Origin: Takakia lepidozioides
Lineage: Eukaryota > Streptophyta > Takakiopsida > Takakiales > Takakiaceae
Direction: 5' to 3'
Assembly: GCA_030704615.1 (NCBI GenBank)
Contig: CM060732.1
Coordinates: forward strand, 76,863,053-76,927,052
DNA: 64,000 bases
The first letter of the stretch is position 1. Every line of letters starts with the position of its first letter. Of this stretch, positions 1-10,124 are shown one piece after another. The notes beneath the pieces are model-generated. The model made no database searches, was not told where the DNA came from, and worked only from the letters and a program-made list of their open reading frames with translations. The position numbers and the translations under genes are program-made.

Positions 1-1200
1 TCACCAACTGATGAGTATCTAACAGAGTGTTGTGGCCTTTCTTGTGGAAGGCATCGAAAGCTGCCAGTATTCCCAAGTTTTTGGAGTCTCAGCCTGTTTT
101 CGGACAACAACCATACAACACTGCTACTGTGAAGGTACAAACATTCTGACAGTGCTCCAGAGGCTACATTTTGTGGGTTCATTCATTGCATTGCTTTCCT
201 GGATGCTTCTCCTCGGTTGCTTGATTAATGCTAGGTTTTCTTTGCAGCTTTTCATGTTGGTTTTTTTTTGTTTGATTCATACTTGGATTTTGTTTCTATT
301 CACTTTCTGTTTGCTCATTGCTTTCCTGGTTGATCTCTGGTCTGTGACACATAACTTGTGACAAACAAAGGTGATATTGTCGACAAGCCGGTACAGACGA
401 GGGGCAAGAGTGTCGACCCGGCGAGTAGCCCCCCAAAAGAGGTCTCACCACCACTGGAGACTGCAAATGGAGTAAGTCCAGGCCGTTGTCTTGTCTGTTA
501 TATTTTTTCCAACCTTGGGCTCTCTTTAACTCGCAAATGTTGAGTGTCCTAGTCGTGTGTATGTCATGGGTTTCACATCGTGTTCTTTTTTGTGTGGAGT
601 TGGGATCACAGTTCAGGGTGGGTGACGAGGTTCGGTTGTTGGATGTGAACTCCAACGCAAGAAATGTGGAGTAGGGCTGATTGTTGCTCTTTAAGGTGCT
701 GTGGTGGGTTACGGGTACCCTGCTGTGCCCCTGATTATGCCTGTGTGTACATCAAGAGGCATGTGTCAGTAACACCCCTCTACCATATGTGAATGGTGTT
801 ATGAAACAGACCGAGTTGGGGCAGGTGGTTGGCCAGACAACACTTTGGAGTCTAAAGTTACTGAAACTTATGGAGCTGCGGAAGGGATAGTCAGTATTGC
901 ACTGTTTAACAGAGTTCTTGATTCTAATAGCACTAGAACAACATACTAGCACAACAATTCAGCCCATGTGTGGGCTTACTTGTTTTTGGCTGGGCCTTTT
1001 GAGGCATGGATTTTTTGACCTTGTGGCTTTTGAGGTGTCCATTGGGATATTGGTCTCATTGGATTTTTGTAATGTGATTTATAGGGCTTGTATTGCCCTG
1101 TACTTGACTATTTTCATTCTCCTTGTGGTTGATACTATGCAGGAGGGATCCATTCTGTTTTCATGTTGGAATTTCACCATGTAATGAAGATTTTAAATCA
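1..1200. other. Unassigned left flank, possible exon only
   Basis: I recognise no gene here. The best coding-like stretch is on the plus strand at about 358-471. It is rich in Ser, Pro, Lys and Thr and ends at a good splice donor (GTAAGTCC at 472). The preceding 300 bases are T-rich and look intronic. The composition resembles the truncated exon at 35871-36033, but I cannot show homology. The rest (480-1200) holds only short, hydrophobic-looking reading frames of the kind expected by chance in T-rich DNA, and an A-rich run follows at 1225-1260. Confidence 0.3.
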
Positions 1201-1364
1201 TTTAATTCACTTTATTTATTAAATTAAAAAAAAAAAAAAAAATAATACCATTAAAAAAAAATCCAAGGTGCAATCTCCCTGTTCTTTTAAATATTAAATG
1301 AAAACTAAAAATTAAAATATGAACATTAAAAATATAAACTATTTCGGAAACACAATCTTGATGA

Positions 1365-1634
1365 CACGTGGCATCACTCTTGCTCAAACCAGAACACGTG
1401 GCAGTATATGACACGACATTCTTTATCCATATTTTTACCACGTGTAAAGATCCGTAGTCATATATGCTAGTCAATATATTTTGTCTGTGTGCCACATGTC
1501 ACATCTCAAGTACAACATCTGCCATAGCACACGTGTCTCGCTAGCGCCTCTCCATGTAGGCATCACTGTGCAGACATGTAGTCATATGATCATGGCAGAA
1601 GTCGTGACATGTCAAATTCGCAGTGGCGCACGTG
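1365..1634. promoter_or_regulatory. Cluster of five CACGTG palindromes
   Basis: The G-box/E-box core CACGTG occurs at 1365-1370, 1395-1400, 1439-1444, 1530-1535 and 1629-1634. The last two fall at equivalent places in the 99-bp repeat that starts nearby, and the third repeat copy has a damaged site (CACGGT near 1729). CACGTG is the binding core of plant bZIP and bHLH factors. Regulatory function is inference, since no gene is anchored to the cluster. Confidence 0.35.
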
Positions 1635-1800
1635 TCCCTCCGTCGCCTCTCCATGTAGGCATCACTTTGCAGACATATAGTCATATGATCCCCTGACGAA
1701 TGCATGACGTGTCGCTTGTGCAGTGGCGCACGGTCCCGCTGAAGCCTCTCCATGTAGGCAGCGCTCAACAGACAATGTAGTCATATATTAGTCATATAGT
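1527..1800. repeat. 99-bp tandem repeat, three imperfect copies
   Basis: The block beginning GCCTCTCCATGTAGGCA recurs at 1546, 1645 and 1744, an exact 99-base period. Each copy contains a downstream GTAGTCATAT motif, and the first two contain an upstream CACGTG. Copies differ by scattered substitutions. GTAGTCATAT-like pieces continue to about 1970, so the array fades out rather than ending sharply. Confidence 0.75.
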
Positions 1801-2118
1801 TATAACTGCAACCCTCTCTGCAGCAGGATTCCAGGTGTCCACGCAAGCAGTCATGGATATGACTTGCAAAACGCAGTCCTAAAGACTAGTCGCTATGACA
1901 GGGTTTTTTTCACTACAGAGTGATGTAGTCATGAACGCATATAAGACTGAAAAAATAGTCATATGTGAAGTCATAAAAACGCTCATCTGTTGTAGTGCCT
2001 TGCTCAAGGTGATGCCAAAAGCGACATAACAAGAGGTCGCACAAATGTTGTTGTAGTAAGGCGATTCGATCCTCGGGGAGGACGATCCTTGGCCCTAAAG
2101 TGGGTCAAGAAGAATGTA
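1800..2118. other. Unassigned sequence before the gap
   Basis: This stretch carries degenerate GTAGTCAT fragments left from the 99-bp repeat (to about 1970) and then DNA I cannot assign up to the N gap. Minus-strand frames at 2004-2118 are open but show no recognisable motif. They could be the continuation of the methyltransferase relic beyond the gap, which cannot be confirmed. Confidence 0.3.
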
Positions 2119-2618
2119 NNNNNNNNNNNNNNNNNNNNNNNNNNNNNNNNNNNNNNNNNNNNNNNNNNNNNNNNNNNNNNNNNNNNNNNNNNNNNNNNNN
2201 NNNNNNNNNNNNNNNNNNNNNNNNNNNNNNNNNNNNNNNNNNNNNNNNNNNNNNNNNNNNNNNNNNNNNNNNNNNNNNNNNNNNNNNNNNNNNNNNNNNN
2301 NNNNNNNNNNNNNNNNNNNNNNNNNNNNNNNNNNNNNNNNNNNNNNNNNNNNNNNNNNNNNNNNNNNNNNNNNNNNNNNNNNNNNNNNNNNNNNNNNNNN
2401 NNNNNNNNNNNNNNNNNNNNNNNNNNNNNNNNNNNNNNNNNNNNNNNNNNNNNNNNNNNNNNNNNNNNNNNNNNNNNNNNNNNNNNNNNNNNNNNNNNNN
2501 NNNNNNNNNNNNNNNNNNNNNNNNNNNNNNNNNNNNNNNNNNNNNNNNNNNNNNNNNNNNNNNNNNNNNNNNNNNNNNNNNNNNNNNNNNNNNNNNNNNN
2601 NNNNNNNNNNNNNNNNNN
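2119..2618. other. Assembly gap (500 N)
   Basis: Exactly 500 undetermined bases, the same length as the other gap in this window, so the length is a placeholder. It removes the part of the methyltransferase relic downstream of its catalytic-Cys motif. Confidence 0.98.
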
Positions 2619-3375
2619 CATGCCCGACTGATGAATGCCCTTGCAGGGCCAACCTGCCACTACCAGATCAATGGAGCCAACCCGCTCCAAATCCTGCACC
2701 CCCAGCAACAAAATGTCTGCTGGCAAAGCCTGCTGATATCCACAAATTGCAGACACCGACAACAACTCAGGGTACCGCTGCACCAACTGAGCAATATGGC
2801 GAAGTGAAACGCGTCATGCAGTCTCATCCCTCTCCACATACAGGTAACGCCGAACTCGTATACCTGCCTGTAACACAGCAGCCAATCCGGTGCTGATCCT
2901 GCCAAACAAGTCCAGAAGACAAATGCCTTCATCCGGATACTGCCACACAATAGGTGTGGTATCCAATGGAGACAACTGAGGTGGTCCTGGTGCAATCCCC
3001 GCACTCTCCTCCTCTCCTCACGGTACAAAAGCCTCCACCCAGGCTTGTTGCACCCGTCGATCAGCATCCCGCTGCAAATCCTTGCTCGTGCCCCACAATG
3101 GAGTCTGAGCAACCATGGTAGGCAACTCCGCCATACCATACATGTCATCCTGCTCTCCCGGAGGTGGCACATCCTCTGAATGAGCGTTGCCCTCAAGCAA
3201 CCCTCTAGGCCAACTCACTGCCGCTGTGAATGCTGCTAGTGTCGGCATCTTGCCTCGCTGGGCAACCGCAACTCCTCCTATGAACGTCACAGGGACCTGC
3301 ACACGCCGGCCCTCCCCTGACTGCCATGCAGGCCTATTGGAAGCTGACTCCTCCCAAAAATCTGTGGGATACCCT
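2619..3375 (-). pseudogene. C5-cytosine DNA methyltransferase fragment, decayed
   Basis: On the minus strand one frame runs from about 3375 down to the gap edge. It contains an AdoMet-binding motif I (DLFGRISTGLA, about 2879-2910), a second strand (VRRYLYVERDE) and a catalytic motif IV (DLVVAGWPCKG, about 2640-2670), in the order and spacing of C5 methyltransferases. The usual PCQ is PCK, but the catalytic Cys is present. Two in-frame TGA stops (3020-3018 and 2816-2814) each fit a CGA-to-TGA change. About 150 upstream residues have no domain I recognise. The gap removes the target-recognition part, and the upstream end abuts the LTR-A fragment at about 3360. Retrotransposon-borne C5 methyltransferases have been reported in charophyte algae and dinoflagellates, so a retroelement origin is plausible but not shown here. 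Confidence 0.72.
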
Positions 3376-3447
3376 TAATTTTTGCACAGACTGAGACCAA
3401 CAGGAGCCTTAGGGGTGACAGCAGCGCACTTTAGGGGGGGGTTACAC

Positions 3448-3680
3448 AGCCCGTCACAGCCCGACATAGTCGCACAGCCAATCACATCCCGACACAGCCC
3501 GACACAGCCCAACACAGTCGCACAGCCAGTCACAGCCAACACAGCCCGTCACAGCCCAACACAGCCCAACACAGCCCGACACAGTCACACAGCCAATCAC
3601 ATCCCGACACAGCCCGTCATAGCCCAACACAGTCGCACAGCCAATCACAGCCCGTCACAGTTTCACACAGCCAGTCACAG
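3448..3680 (+). repeat. CACAGCC-type minisatellite in LTR-A
   Basis: Irregular tandem repeats built on CACAGCC with spacers such as CGA, AAT and AGT fill this part of the LTR. Equivalent tracts occur in LTR-B, LTR-C and LTR-D, with different copy numbers. The tract is strongly strand-asymmetric in composition, with C on the plus strand. Confidence 0.9.
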
Positions 3681-4373
3681 TGTAGTGTGAAAAGAAGGGG
3701 CGTGAATCCCCTTCTGTATAATTCTAATTGTGCTCCCCTCCATTCTAAGCGGAGCAAAGGAAAGAAACGTTGTTCTAGTCTGTCCAACTGTCGTCACTTG
3801 GCTGTGGGTTTCCCTCAGCTCCTTCGTGATCAGAGTTCAAGCAATCCTCATCCACGCCGCAGCGGAAGAGAAGACATGGATGGGGAGCCAATGTTGTACG
3901 TTCACTCTTGGTTTCACCTTTTACTCAACATCCTCTACCTGCAGATACAGCACCAGCCCTGCTGCCATGATGTATTCAGCGATGCAATCAGCCCTATGTC
4001 AGTGATGAAACACTGCCCTTGTGGGCAGTTCCCTTAGTCAGCAACACGTCGGAAGCCCCTTTCAATTTGTAATGAGAGCTCGGTCTAGGTGGATGGGCAA
4101 CTCAGATCTGCCATGGACTGCAGGCCCACTAGTTTGACCATTCAGGGTTCATGTCTTCTTGACCTTACCTCTCCTTTTTATCCATCTCTCATCACCCTTT
4201 CTCCCTCTTTCACTTTTTCTTTCTCTCACTCTCTTTTTCTCCTTTGTGTGTGATTCCCTCACTTTTCCACAACAACACGTCTACAATGCAATGCAATGCA
4301 CATCCAGCCAGGCATCCAGTGCTTCCATCATTGAAGTCAACCTCTGTCACACGAGATATGATCTGCCCTTCCG

Positions 4374-4374
<1 letters not shown>

Positions 4375-4404
<30 letters not shown>
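4375..4404 (+). repeat. (CT)n microsatellite
   Basis: About 15 uninterrupted CT dinucleotides lie inside the 2.3-kb transposon, within a broader pyrimidine-rich stretch. Confidence 0.95.
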
Positions 4405-4407
<3 letters not shown>

Positions 4408-5105
4408 ATGACTGGTCCTTGCTCTGCCCTTCTCTCAGTGGATGCATTTGGCCAAGGTGCTTCACAACCCTTCTACAGATCTCAAATCACACCCCCTGTC
4501 AGCTCTCTTTTTCTCCTCAACTGCGAACTTCAGTCATTCATATGTTTGGAACACCTCTACAAATCAGATCCACACCCCAAAAGTATTGACCTTCCTTCCC
4601 ATCCACATCATCCTTCTCAAGGTTCTAGCATCCAGGGCCGCCTTGTTTTGCTGGCTGAAGACACAAAAAATAAGGAAAAGGAACACAACAACAGCAACCA
4701 TCCTAACCCTGAGATGAGATATCCCTGTCCCCTCTCATTTTCCTAATGACAGTGAAACAACAGGTGCATCCATCTCCACACCATCCTGGTTTGAATTCCA
4801 GTGCCTTCATTCCATTCTCCAAAAGCTCTCTACTCCTCACATTTCTGTCCCTTTCTATAGAAACAAGAGACAGTTCCAAAAACTTCACACAGTCATTCCT
4901 AAGTGCCAAAAAAAGGAAGCCAACACTCTTCGAACTTATCTGTCTTATACTCATTGAAGCGGTGGGTCTCATCTCCCTCGTCAACCATTTCTGACGTTTC
5001 TTCTTATCGTGATTCCAGTCCTCATTAAGGCATGACGGCTCTGCTTCAGCTGCTGGCACATCCTTGTGCCTGCCAACCTCTACCCTATCCTTCTACATGT
5101 GCATT

Positions 5106-5760
5106 TCTTCCCTATGAAGTGATTTGGTCCTACAGCCCTTAAGACAGAGAGCAGATACAAAACTTAATTATAGATAGCTTAAGCGCCATACACACAGAAG
5201 GCGGCACCGCTTCCTCTTGCACAGAATGCCAAGCCAGATCCCTTAACGTCGCTCTTTAAGGCAAGCTGATTCCCTTTGCGTAGGTGGAACTTCCTAAGAT
5301 ATGCTGTACTGCCAACACCACTGCAGCAGCTGCGAAAAGATGCTTACACTCTTCCCTTACAAAGTGATCTGGTCCTAAAGCTCTAAAACAGACAGCAGCT
5401 ACAAGATTTGATCACAGACAACCTGAGGCGCTATACACACCAGCCTGCACTTCTCATCCCCCAACACCTGCTGAGCCGCTCCATCTCCTCATTAATGTGC
5501 TCATCAAGACAATGGCGACAGCAGTGGTGCACCGCCCTTATCACAAACCTGATCCCTTAGGTTTGATCATTGCTTACGAAGAAGGCGGCACCGCTTCTTC
5601 TTGCACAGAAAGCCAAGCAGGAGCTCTTAACGTTTCTCTTTAAAGCAAGCTGATACCCTTTGCGTAGGTGGAACTTTCTCAGATATCCTGTGCTGTCAAC
5701 ACCACTGCAGCAGCTGCAAAAAGATGCACGCACTCTTCCCCTTCGAATTTCACATCCTGC
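5106..5760 (+). repeat. Direct repeats in the 2.3-kb transposon
   Basis: Two related blocks repeat. A segment starting GAAGGCGGCACCGCTTC appears at 5197 and again at 5581 (384 bases apart) and stays similar for about 160 bases. A second segment beginning near 5106 (AAGTGATTTGGTCCTA) reappears near 5361 as AAGTGATCTGGTCCTA. Both pairs have many substitutions, indicating an old internal duplication. Confidence 0.8.
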
Positions 5761-6536
5761 TTCTAGGGTTCAACATCATGGATAAAAATCATTCATCCTA
5801 GGGATGAAAAAGGTGCATGTCATAACTTAGCCATATTTTGTTCTTGGCAGATCAATAGCATAGTTTTTCCATGGAATTACCTCAAGTTATGGACAATTCC
5901 TCACCTTCATTAGCACGAAGGGCACTCCCTTTGTAGTAGTGCCGAAACCTGATGCCAAACTTGAATTTTTACCCCCTGCATTCACACTACAACAGCTTGA
6001 CACAACTGTCACGACCATAGGGAACGGATAGCAGGACAGGGAACAACTGTGGGGAACAACATCTGCGAAAAGAACATGTTAGTTCACGGATGACGATTAG
6101 TGAGGGAAACGGTTAGAACAACGGGTAGGAAGATAAAGCCATGAGCGAGGACTGGAAAAGGATCACTTCTTGGGGACTTCGGACATCACTGGGGGGGAAA
6201 GCGGAGAGCGCATCTTTGAGCAGAAAGAGGGAGAGCACGAAGAAGGAGGAGAACGATCTGTTGATGCTGAATGCAAGCAGAAGAGTTGTAATGTAGAGTA
6301 GATTAGAGACTCCATGGCTTCAGCCTGATACTTGATAGATATTAATCTGATACATACTTCATACTCACACTGTGTAGAGAGATCTGAGTGAAGCTGTGGA
6401 ATGAATGGATGAGTTGATGGAATCCGATAGATTGCTGAAGCAAACTGATACTTAATACCAACAGTAAGGTAACTAGCTAATGAATGCGGGAAGGAAAACA
6501 AATAGGAAACACCCCATGATACACTAGCTGTAGGTC

Positions 6537-7231
6537 ATGACTGATTGTTCTGAGCGGGCTGAGTGCTTAGAGATTTCCAACTCTTCTATCTTGGAGTTTC
6601 CCCCTCGGATAGCGAAGGGATGGGTGAGTAAAAGCCGCGCGACATTTGGCGACCATACTGGGGAACTGGGTCATGAACAACCAGATGTGACAGGCATCTG
6701 GTGGGATCATGGTGGTTGGAGAATTAAAGAATTTGATGTGAATCAAATTCCTTGTGAAACTGAGAAGGAAAGATTGTCCAAACGATTCTTTCAGAGGTTC
6801 TTGGAATTGCCAGACGGTTGTAAAGAAAACATTCTTAAGAGAGTGCATGATGCTGACCCTGAATGGGGTCTGGAGAAAGGAGTGATAAAGATTTATCAGG
6901 TGGCCTGTAGAGGAAGAGCACGTTGGTTACCAACACTGGTTTATGTGATAGCATTGCTATCCATTAAGCGAGTAGAGTTTGAAGGCTGGGAGGAAAGAAG
7001 GTGAATGTTTATACTCATATGCATGAAGAGCTTGTACTGGTAAAGAATTGGATTCCAAAGGATATTTTGTGGATCAAACTCACACCAAGAACAGCTTTCC
7101 AGACTTGTTTGCCATATGGTTATATGGTAACGGAGACTTCTAGTATAGCCAAGGGTGCATTGAAGCTTGAAAGAAACCCAGGCATATACGAGAGATATTA
7201 CAGAAGAGAGTTTTGGTTATTGCCACATTAA
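6537..7231 (+). pseudogene. ORF0 of LTR-A, frameshifted
   Basis: The counterpart of the 232-residue ORF0 of LTR-B (36926-37624). It starts with ATG in the LTR, crosses the LTR end and primer-binding-like site, and ends just before gag. A one-base loss near 7000 (GAAGGTG here, GAAAGGTG in LTR-B) splits it into 6537-7004 and 7001-7231. No domain is recognised. The product is basic, with many Arg, Lys and Trp residues. Confidence 0.7.
6647..6664 (+). promoter_or_regulatory. Primer-binding-like site of LTR-A
   Basis: TGGCGACCATACTGGGGA lies three bases after the LTR terminus (ACA at 6642-6644). It begins with the TGG required to pair with a tRNA CCA end, and its start and end match the tRNA-Asp-type site of Athila/Tat elements (TGGCG...GGGGA) but the middle differs. 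The true primer tRNA is unresolved. Confidence 0.6.
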
Positions 7232-7249
7232 AAGAAATGAAAGACATGG

Positions 7250-9722
7250 GACATGAGTGATGAAAGAGAAGCTAGACGCCAGAGATATTCAGCAAAAAGA
7301 GAAAGCTATCTGAAAGCTAATTATCCATATCTTTGGGAGATAGACATAGGGGAATCATCTGGACCTCTCACACCTTAAGGATCAGAGAGTACATCACCCA
7401 TACCGGAAGAACTAGAGTTGGATGCCACTCTTTCTTTTTTTTGCAAGAAAGATTAAGGAATTGGTACGGGAAGAAGATCAATCACGAGGTGAAAGATCTG
7501 AGTACATCCCTGGATAAAAGATTTGACAGAAATCTTTGATAAGAGTTGGCATGGAACACCAAAAGCAGGAACTCCAGTTTCTGAAGCGGAAGGTGAAGAA
7601 GGAGGAGAGGATGTGGCAGAGCCAACGGAGAGTTCAGACTCTCCAACACCATTGCAGTTGAGTTACATGAGTGAAGAAGAAACCCAAGGGCAGAACTTGG
7701 AGGATGAAAATAGAGAGAAGAAATTGGAAGAGAAGAGTATGAAGAAGTAGACCCAACAGCTGAGGTTGAGACTACAACCAGGACATCCCAACCCGTTGGA
7801 CCTGGATCAAGTGGAGCACTTGGATCACAGGCCAACGAAGGTGTAGGCTCAGGGGGATCAGGCGGGCTGCCTGGATCTGGCTCTGGGGGGACAGGGAGTG
7901 TGGGAAGTAGTGCAACTGGAGCTGGGAATACTGTGAATATCGTGGGGCCAGTAGCAAGGAGTGCTCAAGGGCCACCACTTGGTGGAAGATCCACCACAAC
8001 AACAACAGGTCCTGAAGGACCAGCACCAGCAAGGGTGCCAGCACCTGTCAGTGGCAGAAGGTAGGGCCACAGATGGCGTTACAACCAACACGGGCAAAAC
8101 CACCTTTTCCAATATATTCAGGAAAAGGGATCCCGATGTACACATTAGCCAATTTGAGCACATGTGTATAGTGAACAATGAGAATGGCGATGATGCCAAG
8201 ATGAGATTGCCTTGTTCACTTATCAAGAAAGCAAGTGAATGGTATGCAAGATTCCCTGATAATCATTTCCTAACCTGGAATGGCTTGAATACAACATTCC
8301 AAAATAGGTTCAGACAAGTAAAACTGAGGATGAAGTGTATGGAAGTTTAAACAGTTAAAGCAAAAGAAGCATGAAACTGTTGAGGAGTATATGGAAAAGA
8401 TGGAATTGATGATGAAAAAGCTGGCTGTTGTACCAGCACCAGGTTTACAGAAGACTTGGTTTGTGAGTGGACTAAGACCAGAGTTGCAAAAGAAAGTGGA
8501 TATGTTACCCATAATACAGTGGAGGAGGCATTTGAAACTGCAAACAGAATTGAGCAATTGGGAATGCTCAGGAGAGAGAAAAGGGATGATGAGGACTCTG
8601 AGGATGAGTCAGATGAAGAAGAAGAGCAAGAACTAAAAAGGAAAAGTAAGAGAAAGGAGAAGTTGAAGAGGGATAACTATGAGAAAAGATTAGAAGAAAT
8701 CTGAAGAAGTATGCCACAGAGGCTGCAACACATTGGAGGAAGGGTGTATGGTGTGCAAAGTGCCAGAATGAAGGCCATACCACCACAGAATGCCACATGA
8801 AGGAGAAACACTGTACTATCTGTAAAATGGATAACCATTCTACTGAGAATTGTTACTACAACAGAAGGACAGCTGCAAGAGAACCTAGGCAAGTGAGGGT
8901 GCATCAGGTGCAGCCCCAGCCAAGAAGAAACAATGATCAGGACCACTATGGTAGGTCTGGTGGTTATAACAATGGCATGGAAAGGAGAGGGAATTCAAGA
9001 GGGAATTACCAAGAAAATTCCAGAGGCAACTATCAGGGTAATCCAAGGGGGAATTACCAGCCCGGGAATCAGGATTACAGAAATAATCCAAGAGCACCAA
9101 GGGCGAGGACCCAATGGTGAAGAACTGTGTTACTATTGTAATCAGCCAGGACATCGCAAGGCAGCCTGTTCATTCTGGATTAGACACCAGAATGAGATGA
9201 GAGCTCCTATGAATGAAGGCCCAGTGGTGGTAGCTCACATGGTTAGGCTATGTGTTGTACCAGAAGTAAGTACAATGATAGTAACAAGAAGCAAAGCCAA
9301 ACTAATACCTCCAGTAGTTGAGGAAGATGATGATAATGAAGGTGGCAGTGATATGCCTGAAGATGATGAGGCTTGGAGAGATGAGAAGGAATTGCACAAG
9401 GAAGTGGCAGATACCATAAGGGAATTGCAGAAGAGTACTGATATCCCTGTGGCAGATTCCTCTGATTCTGATGGAGAAAAAGAAGTGAGTGAGGATGAAA
9501 GGAAGAAAGAAGATGCAGACATGCAAAGTAATGAAGGGACTTTGGCTGAAGTAATATGCCAGACCAAAGCAGAGACTACCATTGGACAGCTATTGGCTAT
9601 GGCACCTTATTGTAGACACAGGCTGTATCAAGCAATCAATCGAATTGCCCATGAGACAGGAAACACAGACCTGAACAGCAAGGTGACCAGTTATAATGTG
9701 AAGCCGGAAGGGCGAGAAACAG
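7250..9722 (+). pseudogene. gag and start of protease, LTR-A, degraded
   Basis: Homologous throughout to LTR-B gag (37646 onward). The start matches at 7256, but a short deletion near 7339, a stop at 7378 and many indels (for example near 7500, 7735, 8060, 8350, 8512 and 8703) destroy the frame. The retrotransposon gag core, two CCHC knuckles near 8755-8860, an RGN-rich stretch and a third knuckle near 9125-9165 are still visible. The acidic gag-pro linker follows, and the sequence stops where MULE-1 begins at 9723, just before the protease. Confidence 0.85.
9714..9722 (+). repeat. Target-site duplication of MULE-1, left copy
   Basis: GAGAAACAG is repeated exactly at 26377-26385. The uninterrupted LTR-B copy reads GAGAACCAG at the same place, so this is the original target plus one substitution. 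A 9-bp duplication is diagnostic of Mutator-superfamily transposition. Confidence 0.9.
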
Positions 9723-9806
9723 GGGGGGTGCTATTCCGTGAGCCTGGAGGCGTGAGCCTGTGAGCCCAGGAAAGCGTGAGCCCAGCACAGGCTCACGCCA
9801 CGTCAG
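9723..9806. repeat. MULE-1 left terminal inverted repeat region
   Basis: Starts GGGGGGTGCTATTCCGTGAGC and continues with several GTGAGCC or GCGTGAGCC motifs, then an inverted GGCTCACGCC. Aligned without gaps to the reverse complement of the right end, it matches over about 45 bases at roughly 70%. The clustered GTGAGC motifs in both orientations are candidate transposase-binding sites. Confidence 0.75.
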
Positions 9807-9819
9807 CATGCAAACAGTG

Positions 9820-9869
9820 CCTATTTCCGCGGATGTCACCTATTTCCGAGTGGGGTCACCTATTTCCGC
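9820..9869 (+). repeat. Three CCTATTTCCG motifs at 20-bp spacing
   Basis: CCTATTTCCG occurs at 9820-9829, 9840-9849 and 9860-9869, exactly two helical turns apart. It lies immediately inside the left terminal region of MULE-1. I see no such array at the right end. A role as protein-binding iterons is inference. Confidence 0.6.
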
Positions 9870-10124
9870 GGGTTGATGTGGGGAGAATTGAGAATTGAGA
9901 ACAAAGTGGTTTGTTTGTTTTTGCAATGTACTCAAGTCTGTGAGGTCCACAAAACAACAATATATTGAAGGAACAATCCGGGCAGTCCATGCAACCCCCA
10001 TCTCCAACAATAGTTTGGAACCATGAATGTGAATTCCATGCACACATTGCAAAGAGGACAATAAGGACACACAACCATCCCATTTCAAATTTGTCCCAGA
10101 ATTAAACCAAAAGAATACTTCATA

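Larger units (their letters stand above)
3681..5991. mobile_element. 2.3-kb TGT...ACA transposon, non-autonomous
   Basis: It is bounded by an exact 11-bp terminal inverted repeat, TGTAGTGTGAA (3681-3691) and TTCACACTACA (5981-5991), and flanked by the 4-bp direct repeat ACAG (3677-3680 and 5992-5995). Removing it restores the LTR sequence seen in LTR-B. Just inside the left end GAAGGGG...CCCCTTC forms a short hairpin. The interior is pyrimidine-rich on the plus strand (about 4160-4260), includes a CT microsatellite, and holds no recognisable transposase. A TGT/ACA terminus with a 4-bp duplication resembles Ginger-type integrase-like transposons, but without a transposase the class stays open. 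Confidence 0.75.
3360..6644 (+). repeat. LTR-A 5' LTR, split by an insertion
   Basis: 3360-3680 aligns with LTR-B from its ATCTG-GG-TACCCTTAATT segment onward. 5996-6644 aligns with the rest and ends in GCGCGACA, three bases before the primer-binding-like site. Compared with LTR-B (36034-37036), the starting TGTTAGAGG block is absent, so this LTR is truncated on its 5' side. The 2311-bp insertion at 3681-5991 interrupts the minisatellite part. Confidence 0.85.

Noticed and set aside
4159-5059. Reading frames inside the 2.3-kb transposon
   Set aside because: They lie in pyrimidine-rich or duplicated DNA, show no transposase motifs and have no counterpart on the other internal repeat.
3681-5991. 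CACTA (En/Spm) classification of the 2.3-kb element
   Set aside because: The terminal CACTACA lies in the opposite orientation: the element begins TGTAGTG and ends CACTACA. The duplication is 4 bp instead of 3.
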